Both the position numbers and the translations under genes were made by a program. The notes below the pieces were generated by a model. That model did not search any database and had not been told where the DNA came from. It saw only the letters and a list, made by a program, of their open reading frames with translations. A stretch of DNA of 11,390 bases from UMGS973 sp963609975. GTDB taxonomy: Bacteria > Bacillota > Clostridia > Peptostreptococcales > Anaerovoracaceae. The stretch is taken from NCBI GenBank assembly GCA_963609975.1, contig CAVDMD010000075.1, positions 1-11,390 of the forward strand. The letters run 5' to 3'. Positions 6,352 through 11,390 of this stretch are shown here, in pieces; the stretch's first letter is position 1, and each line of letters opens with the position of its first letter.

Positions 6352-6909
6352 TTAATTTGCAATATTCACAATCAGTTTTTTGAAGGAGCCGTTTTTTCTG
6401 AACGTTTCACCGTATACTCTGGTACATTTTTCAAACTGCTCAAATCTTCTCCTTGCAGCCTGCTCATCCCCGTAGACCCTCCATGTGCCTACACATTTGG
6501 CGTTTCGCGAGCCGTTTTGGATGAATCCGCAGACATCTTCCGACGGATACCCCAGAAACAGCCCTATTTCGTGGGGAAATTCACTGCCTGAATTAAGTCT
6601 GTGAATAAGCTCTGTAACACAGTAACTGGCATTGTCCAGAGGATACCCTTTTTGAGCAAGTATTCTGCCTGCGGTTTCATCCTGCAAATCCTGCTGCAGT
6701 CTGTCGGGTCTGTACATATATATCAGAGCCTTATCCTCCATATATTTTACAGGCACCATCCTGAGACCGCGGGGCACAAGCGCAGCGTTGAATCTCCTCA
6801 TGCTGTCTGCAAGCTCTGCCCTGTCATTCACAGGACAGGCAAACAGGTTTCCTGTTTTGAGTCCCGCCATGGTAGGCGAACATTTTGATATTACCATATC
6901 CTCAGACAT
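6352..6909 (-). CDS. DUF3793 family protein
   Basis: A 185-residue soluble protein of the clostridial DUF3793 family. Its N-terminus, KCSPTMAGLKTGNLFAC (residues 9-25), and the later HEIGLFLGYPSEDVCGFI stretch (about 112-129) are family hallmarks. No catalytic motif is known to me. In many Clostridia, DUF3793 genes sit with DUF2325, flavodoxin and FeoA/FeoB genes, which suggests a link to iron or redox physiology; that link is contextual. The ATG at 6909 overlaps the upstream stop as TGATG and gives the start expected for the family. A GTG two codons earlier (6915) is closer to AAGGAG and remains possible. Translational coupling with DUF2325 is likely. Confidence 0.82.
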   Translation of the reverse strand: MSEDMVISKCSPTMAGLKTGNLFACPVNDRAELADSMRRFNAALVPRGLRMVPVKYMEDKALIYMYRPDRLQQDLQDETAGRILAQKGYPLDNASYCVTELIHRLNSGSEFPHEIGLFLGYPSEDVCGFIQNGSRNAKCVGTWRVYGDEQAARRRFEQFEKCTRVYGETFRKNGSFKKLIVNIAN

Positions 6910-7199
6910 CAGCACATTTCTCCTTCTATATGTTCATCAAGTATATTTTTGAGAGCCGCCATAGAGCTTGATCTGCTGTGAGCAATGCGAATGTTCTTGC
7001 CCCTGGTCTCGCTCATTACCGCTTTGAGCATTTTGTGCGACATGGTATCCGTAAACATTACCAGCAGGTCCGGTGAACCCAGATTTTTCATATTTCCTGC
7101 TTTCTTGGTAAACACTTTTGTCTTGCAGGAATATGACTCGCACAGCTCTTTGTATCTTCTTTCCATCCGTTCATTTCCGCCTATTATTACAACACTCAT
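6909..7199 (-). CDS. DUF2325 family protein
   Basis: A 96-residue protein of the DUF2325 family: an N-terminal strand and turn (MSVVIIGGNERMERRYKEL), a middle PDLLVMFTDTMSHKML segment, and a C-terminal IRIAHSRSSSMAALKNIL segment. This is a small alpha/beta, Rossmann-like unit. Its biochemical role is unknown. AAAGGA precedes the ATG by 8 nt. It is first in the small operon and overlaps the DUF3793 gene at its stop. The palindrome at 7221-7236, 22 nt upstream, probably controls it. Confidence 0.82.
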   Translation of the reverse strand: MSVVIIGGNERMERRYKELCESYSCKTKVFTKKAGNMKNLGSPDLLVMFTDTMSHKMLKAVMSETRGKNIRIAHSRSSSMAALKNILDEHIEGEMC

Positions 7200-7220
7200 T
7201 ATTCTAATCCTTTCCGTTTG

Positions 7221-7236
7221 GTTAGCATATGCTAAC
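7221..7236. promoter_or_regulatory. Perfect 16-bp palindrome upstream of DUF2325
   Basis: GTTAGCATATGCTAAC is its own reverse complement. The TTAG...CTAA ends resemble sites of DtxR/MntR-type metal-sensing repressors. A possible -10 (TATGCT) lies inside it with a weak -35 (TTCATT) 17 nt upstream. Repressor identity is inferred. Confidence 0.6.
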
Positions 7237-7250
7237 TTATCTTCAAAATG

Positions 7251-7268
7251 AAATGCCCGAAGGCATTT
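7251..7268 (-). terminator. Hairpin ending the ABC-AraC operon
   Basis: On the minus strand, AAATGCC and GGCATTT pair around a UUCG tetraloop, 77 nt past the AraC stop and before the DUF2325 operon. The T-tract is broken (CATTTT), so this is a likely but not ideal terminator. Confidence 0.5.
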
Positions 7269-7344
7269 TACATATGTATTATATTATGCTCCGCACCCTG
7301 CTGCCACTCCAAAAAGAACTGATAATGCTCCATTCGGACACATA

Positions 7345-8295
7345 TCACAGGCTCCTGCTTTTTCTGTATTCGCCCGGAGTCACTCCCTTGACATCTTTGA
7401 ATGCCCGGGCAAACTTGGAGCTGTTGTCATATCCAAGCTCCCCTGCTATTTCGGTTATCTGCAGATCTGTTTCTCTCAGCATCACCGCAGCCTTTTCCAT
7501 CTTTTGGGTGCGTATATATGAGTATACAGAAACTCCGTATACATCCCTGAAGCAGGTTTTTATAAGTGTTACAGACACATGAAAAACTGCTGCCAGCATA
7601 TCCAGAGTTATTTTCCGGTCCATCCTCTCCGTAAGATATCTGCATACCTCTTTGGCAAGCCTTGCGTGAGCTGCCGACACCATTTTGGTTTCTTCTGTTT
7701 TTTTCGGCTCCATTGCGCTCAAAAAAAGCAGCAGCTCTAAAATCTTGACTTTGAGATATCCTTTTTTGATTTCCTCCGGAACAGAATAAAGCTCCGAAAA
7801 GATATGCTCTATGCTTTCGTTTGATCTGGTGACATATCCTCTGCCGCTGTTATCAAATTTTTTCATCAGAAGCGCGGGATGCACCTCCACATCATCAAGA
7901 AAACAGGACAGGCAGCCCGGCGTCTGCCCTGTATCAATCAGAACGGTTATTCCCTGATAATATCTGAGAGGAAAATATGCGTTTTCTCTGAAATCCGTCC
8001 CGCAGCTTATGGACAGATCTCCCGGTGCAAGATATCTGAACTCATCTCCGTCACCCTCTGCAAGCTCGTATTCTATTCTGCCCCTGCGACAGTGGTTTAT
8101 CTCAAAAACACTGCCGCCCTCGCAATGGCTCCCCGAAAGTCTCTCGGCACGAACATCGTTATATATAACTGTTATTCCCGGAAAAACCTCATATGATGTC
8201 ATAGAAACACCCTCCGGCACGGCGTCACCTGTATGTATGCTCTGATCCGAAACTGATATTCCGGTTTTTTTGTCACATATTTTCAAAGAATTCAT
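7345..8295 (-). CDS. AraC-family transcriptional regulator
   Basis: A 316-residue regulator with an N-terminal effector domain (about 1-150, cupin-like, including FEINHCRRGRIEYEL and YLAPGDLSI) and a C-terminal double helix-turn-helix (about 210-312). The second HTH carries the typical DLQITEIAGELGYDNSSKFARAFKDVKGVTPGEYRK pattern of AraC proteins. AGGAGG lies 9 nt before the ATG. The gene starts 16 nt after the permease stop, so it is the last cistron of the ABC operon, and it probably controls that operon or one of related function. The effector cannot be told from the sequence. The family assignment is secure. Confidence 0.92.
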   Translation of the reverse strand: MNSLKICDKKTGISVSDQSIHTGDAVPEGVSMTSYEVFPGITVIYNDVRAERLSGSHCEGGSVFEINHCRRGRIEYELAEGDGDEFRYLAPGDLSISCGTDFRENAYFPLRYYQGITVLIDTGQTPGCLSCFLDDVEVHPALLMKKFDNSGRGYVTRSNESIEHIFSELYSVPEEIKKGYLKVKILELLLFLSAMEPKKTEETKMVSAAHARLAKEVCRYLTERMDRKITLDMLAAVFHVSVTLIKTCFRDVYGVSVYSYIRTQKMEKAAVMLRETDLQITEIAGELGYDNSSKFARAFKDVKGVTPGEYRKSRSL

Positions 8296-8311
8296 ATGCT
8301 GATGCCTCCTG

Positions 8312-10591
8312 CTATTCTGCCCCTTTGAGCGCCTCTACCATATCTATATGTCTGTTTTTGCGTGCCACCATCAGGCTCACTATCATTGAAACTCCAAAGG
8401 TAATCAGAATACTGACAATATATGTGACGGGAGTTACTGCAATCTCCATTTCATATTCAGGAGCAAGCGCATCCATCAGATAGCTCAGCGTTCCCACACC
8501 TGCCGGGATTCCGATAATCACGCCTGCAAGCGATGTCCACATATTCTGCCCGATAAGCAGCCTGCCTATTTTCCTGTCCCTGAAGCCTGTAACTTTGAGA
8601 GTTGCCATTTCCGTATATCTTTCGGTATAGCTCATAATTCCGAGATTATACAGCACAACTACAGCCAGAACAACAGCTGCAAGTATCAGTATGATTACCA
8701 TGATATTCATCATCTCCATAAACGAATCAAAGGAGTCGATTATGGCCTGTCTGGACTGCACACTTTTGATTGCACTGTCTGTTTTAATGTCAGCCTTAGG
8801 TGTGTCTGTATATATCGAATCCATCACATAACCGATGCCCAGCTCGTCTGCATATTCCGGTGAAATCACAATATTCTCACTGACAGAGCGCATGATACCT
8901 GAAACCTTTAGAGTATATTCATCATCTCCGCCATACGGACTTATATCAAACGTATCCCCCTCATCAAGCTCAAATTCATCGGCAATGCGGCGGCATATAT
9001 ATGCTCCTCCGTCTTTAATCCGGACAAATCCGTCATCGGCGGAAATAAATCTGACCTTGTCATTTGGTGTATCATATATGTCAAGTGATACAGCCTTATC
9101 CCCAATCTGCACACTTACAGAAGCGCTCCGGTCGCCGCTGTATTCATCGGCAAGTTCATTTCTTTTATCCTCTGCGGCATCCTCTGCAATATATATTCTT
9201 GTGCTGTAGTTTGTGGCATCATCATAATATGTTTTGAGGAAGTCATCCATAGTGTCGCTCATGCCGAGAACAGCTGTAATTATAAGGGTGCAGCCCGCTA
9301 TGCCTAACAGGCTCATTGCCATTCTTGATTTATGGCGCATTGAATCTCTCAGGTTCCATCTGACCCCAAAGGAAAATCTGCTGAATATACGGCTTTTTTC
9401 TATGAAAAGGCTCTTCATTTTTTTCGGAGAATACGGTCTTAATGCATCGGCTGCAGTCCCCGCAAGCATTTTTTTGACAGACATATATCCGATAAGCGTA
9501 AGCAGTCCGATTATCGCCGCAAGTATGACATAGCAGAACCATGGCAGATACAGTTTCCACTCCGGCATATCAAAATATGTACCCATAGCGCCGTCAGGAT
9601 CCATAATCATATGAGCCACAAGGTATCCGAGCGCCACGCCGATTGCAGACCCTATCACTCCTATAATAAAAGCATACGAGGTATAGTGTCTCAAAATTTT
9701 TCTGTCCCTGAACCCAAGAGCTTTCAGAGTTCCTATCTGCAGCTTTTCATTTGCTGCAAGGCGGTGCATTGTAGTAACCATTGTAAGTACCGCTATCAGC
9801 AGAAACAGTACCGGAAGCACCGCGCTCATCGTCCTGCCCTCTTCTATCTCACTGTCTGCTCCCGCAGAAGAGCTGTTTTCGGCTTTTGAAAGCACCGGCA
9901 GCGTCCTGTCAAGCTTTTCATCGGCCTTATCCGTAAATTCTTTTTTGCTCATATCGGATATTACATTTATCTGCGGGTAATAGTCAGATCCCACTGTTTT
10001 TTCGTAAAACTCAGGTGATATATATGCATAGCCGTATGTGCTGTAGTCGGGCATAAGCTGTGTTTCATCACGAACGCATACCATATGCTCCGAAGCCTTG
10101 ACAAGCCCTTTTACCTCGCCTCTGATCTCAATACTGCCGTATTCTAAAGTCAGTTTATCTCCTGCCGCTATATCGTTGGCAGCTGCATATTTGTCCGAAA
10201 GCCATATACCGTCGGCGCTTTTGCTGTCATAGGCATCTCCGCTGATTACCATAACTCCCGAAACATCTTCGTTTTCGGTAACCGTAAGAGCCACGCTGTC
10301 GCCGTCCCTTTCTTTTACATCAGCATTTACGCATATGTACCGCGAGGCTCTGTCAACTCCGTCAATACTGTCTATGCTTTCAAGGTCGTCTTCTGTGAAG
10401 CCTGTTTCTGATACAATGCGGTAATCGGCAAAATCAGTGGCCTCAAAAAAACTGTCTGTGTTTCTGGCTATGCTCACCCACTCCATATTAAAGCCGATAA
10501 ATATTCCGACTCCCAGAGCTATCATAATAATCATAGATATGAACTGTGCTTTGTAAAGGCCCATTGTTCTCCATAATTTTTTGAACAGCAT
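8312..10591 (-). CDS. FtsX-like ABC transporter permease (two modules)
   Basis: A 759-residue permease of the MacB/FtsX type with two similar halves. Each half has one membrane segment (residues about 15-36 and 427-447), a large extracytoplasmic domain, and three further segments (about 260-375 and 632-750), for eight in all. Two repeats of the coupling motif, TLKALGFRDRKI (about 290) and TLKVTGFRDRKI (about 670), contact the ATPase. Such permeases usually do not pump through a channel but move lipids, lipoproteins or peptides by mechanical action, or give antimicrobial peptide tolerance. AGGAGG lies 7 nt before the ATG and overlaps the ATPase stop region (11-nt gap), so the two are co-translated partners. 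The substrate is unknown. Confidence 0.9.
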   Translation of the reverse strand: MLFKKLWRTMGLYKAQFISMIIMIALGVGIFIGFNMEWVSIARNTDSFFEATDFADYRIVSETGFTEDDLESIDSIDGVDRASRYICVNADVKERDGDSVALTVTENEDVSGVMVISGDAYDSKSADGIWLSDKYAAANDIAAGDKLTLEYGSIEIRGEVKGLVKASEHMVCVRDETQLMPDYSTYGYAYISPEFYEKTVGSDYYPQINVISDMSKKEFTDKADEKLDRTLPVLSKAENSSSAGADSEIEEGRTMSAVLPVLFLLIAVLTMVTTMHRLAANEKLQIGTLKALGFRDRKILRHYTSYAFIIGVIGSAIGVALGYLVAHMIMDPDGAMGTYFDMPEWKLYLPWFCYVILAAIIGLLTLIGYMSVKKMLAGTAADALRPYSPKKMKSLFIEKSRIFSRFSFGVRWNLRDSMRHKSRMAMSLLGIAGCTLIITAVLGMSDTMDDFLKTYYDDATNYSTRIYIAEDAAEDKRNELADEYSGDRSASVSVQIGDKAVSLDIYDTPNDKVRFISADDGFVRIKDGGAYICRRIADEFELDEGDTFDISPYGGDDEYTLKVSGIMRSVSENIVISPEYADELGIGYVMDSIYTDTPKADIKTDSAIKSVQSRQAIIDSFDSFMEMMNIMVIILILAAVVLAVVVLYNLGIMSYTERYTEMATLKVTGFRDRKIGRLLIGQNMWTSLAGVIIGIPAGVGTLSYLMDALAPEYEMEIAVTPVTYIVSILITFGVSMIVSLMVARKNRHIDMVEALKGAE

Positions 10592-10602
10592 TGCCTCACC
10601 TC

Positions 10603-11304
10603 CTACCAGTCAATCTCATCTGCCGATGCAGGGTCATTCTGCTGTGTGCAGGACTGTATTCTGCCGTTCTTAACCCTTATAACCGTATCGGCCATCCTTG
10701 CTATATTCTGGTTATGAGTCACTATTACGATGGTTTTGCCGTATTCCCTTGCCATTTTGAGCAGCAGCTTCAAAACCATCACACCTGTTTCTGAGTCCAG
10801 CGCCCCTGTAGGCTCGTCGCACAGCAGAATTTTAGGATTTTTGGCAAGAGCTCTTGCTATGGATACTCTCTGCTGCTCTCCTCCCGAAAGCTCTGACGGG
10901 AAATTCTTGAGATGATCCGAAAGCCCTACCTCCTCCAGCATTTTTTCCGCCGAAAAACATTCCGGGGATATTTCTCTGACAAGCGCCACGTTTTCCTCTA
11001 CCGTAAGCGTAGGTATCAGGTTATAGAACTGAAACACAAAGCCAACCGTCGCAGCTCTGTAATCGGCAAGCCGGTCATTTGAAAGCCGTGATATATCTTT
11101 ACCCTGCACATATATTTTACCTGATGTAGGGCTATCAAGACCTCCCAGCATATTAAGCAGCGTGCTCTTGCCTGCTCCGCTGGGACCGAGTATTACTACG
11201 AACTTTCCTTCCTCAAGCTTCATATCCACGCTGTCAAGAGCCTTTAGCTCATGCTCTCCGCTGGTATATATGCGGCTTACATTTTTGAATTCAACAATAG
11301 CCAT
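10603..11304 (-). CDS. MacB/LolD-type ABC transporter ATPase
   Basis: A 233-residue ATPase with all hallmarks: Walker A GPSGAGKST (40-48), Q-loop Gln92 in FQFYNLIP, signature LSGGEQQR (139-146), Walker B ILLCDEP (159-165), D-loop ALD (168-170) and switch His197. The FQFYNLIPTLTVEENV pattern is typical of the LolD/MacB/FtsE branch, which pairs with FtsX-like permeases such as the next gene. The last 15 or so residues are a non-conserved tail. AAGGAG lies 9 nt before the ATG. It is the first gene of the ABC operon, but only 32 nt separate it from a group II intron, so no promoter is visible in front of it. Confidence 0.95.
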   Translation of the reverse strand: MAIVEFKNVSRIYTSGEHELKALDSVDMKLEEGKFVVILGPSGAGKSTLLNMLGGLDSPTSGKIYVQGKDISRLSNDRLADYRAATVGFVFQFYNLIPTLTVEENVALVREISPECFSAEKMLEEVGLSDHLKNFPSELSGGEQQRVSIARALAKNPKILLCDEPTGALDSETGVMVLKLLLKMAREYGKTIVIVTHNQNIARMADTVIRVKNGRIQSCTQQNDPASADEIDW

Positions 11305-11336
11305 GAATTACTGCTCCTTTATCATTTCCTGTGTTA

Positions 11337-11390
11337 ATCGAGTAGGAGGGGGATTTGACTAATCCCCCGACCTCTCACACCACCGTGCGT
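11337..11390 (-). mobile_element. Group II intron, 3' end (domain VI and part of V)
   Basis: Read on the minus strand, the last 54 nt fit the end of a bacterial group II intron. Domain VI has stems GAG/CTC and AGG/CCT flanking an unpaired A (11343), then GGGGGATT (11368-11361) pairing with AATCCCCC (11355-11348) around a 5-nt loop. The bulged A is 7 nt from the final AT, where the lariat branch point belongs. The preceding GCACGGTGGTGTGAGAGG (11387-11371, approximate ends) resembles the 3' strand of domain V and the linker of introns with LtrA-type proteins. The 5' half of domain V, the reverse transcriptase gene and the 5' splice site lie beyond the right edge. Confidence 0.85.

Noticed and set aside
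7278..7283. TATAAT on the minus strand upstream of DUF2325 as its -10
   Set aside because: No acceptable -35 at 16-18 nt, and the hairpin at 7251-7268 would lie between it and the gene.
1..11390. CRISPR array, tRNA or rRNA genes
   Set aside because: No regularly spaced repeats, no tRNA-like cloverleaf with the conserved T-loop and no rRNA stretches were seen on either strand.

Overview
The window looks like chromosomal DNA from a Gram-positive anaerobe of the class Clostridia, probably a gut butyrate producer. The reasons are strong AGGAGG-type ribosome binding sites, moderate GC, clostridial small families (DUF2325, DUF3793), SEC-C and Panacea proteins, and a full-length butyryl-CoA:acetate CoA-transferase. 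The genus cannot be fixed from what is visible.

Left part (1-2300). Bases 1-150 hold no convincing gene but several inverted repeats. trmL (minus) has its own terminator and diverges from a hom-SEC-C operon (plus) across a 141-bp gap with back-to-back promoters. The homoserine dehydrogenase stops at the end of its catalytic domain, so it has no ACT regulatory domain. The operon ends in a hairpin shared with a convergent CNNM/CorC-type membrane protein gene.

Middle (2354-5956). The CorC-type gene (minus) starts at a GTG set by a good promoter and ribosome binding site. Next is a lone Panacea (SocA-like) protein gene (minus). Its promoter is overlapped by a perfect 28-bp palindrome, the most striking regulatory signal in the window. 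The divergent but gene (plus) encodes the last step of butyrate formation and ends at its own hairpin terminator.

Right-middle (5971-7260). Three small minus-strand genes follow one another: DUF2325, DUF3793 and a 68-residue HMA-fold protein that has lost the CxxC metal site. A perfect 16-bp TTAG...CTAA palindrome lies upstream and a strong terminator downstream. This looks like a metal-linked (perhaps iron-linked) operon without feo genes.

Right part (7251-11390). A tight minus-strand operon encodes an ABC ATPase, a two-module FtsX-like permease and an AraC-family regulator, probably a self-regulated export or lipoprotein/peptide-handling system. Only 32 nt upstream of the ATPase start is the 3' end of a group II intron (a complete domain VI with a bulged adenosine). 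The intron continues past the right edge and therefore sits between the operon and whatever lies upstream.
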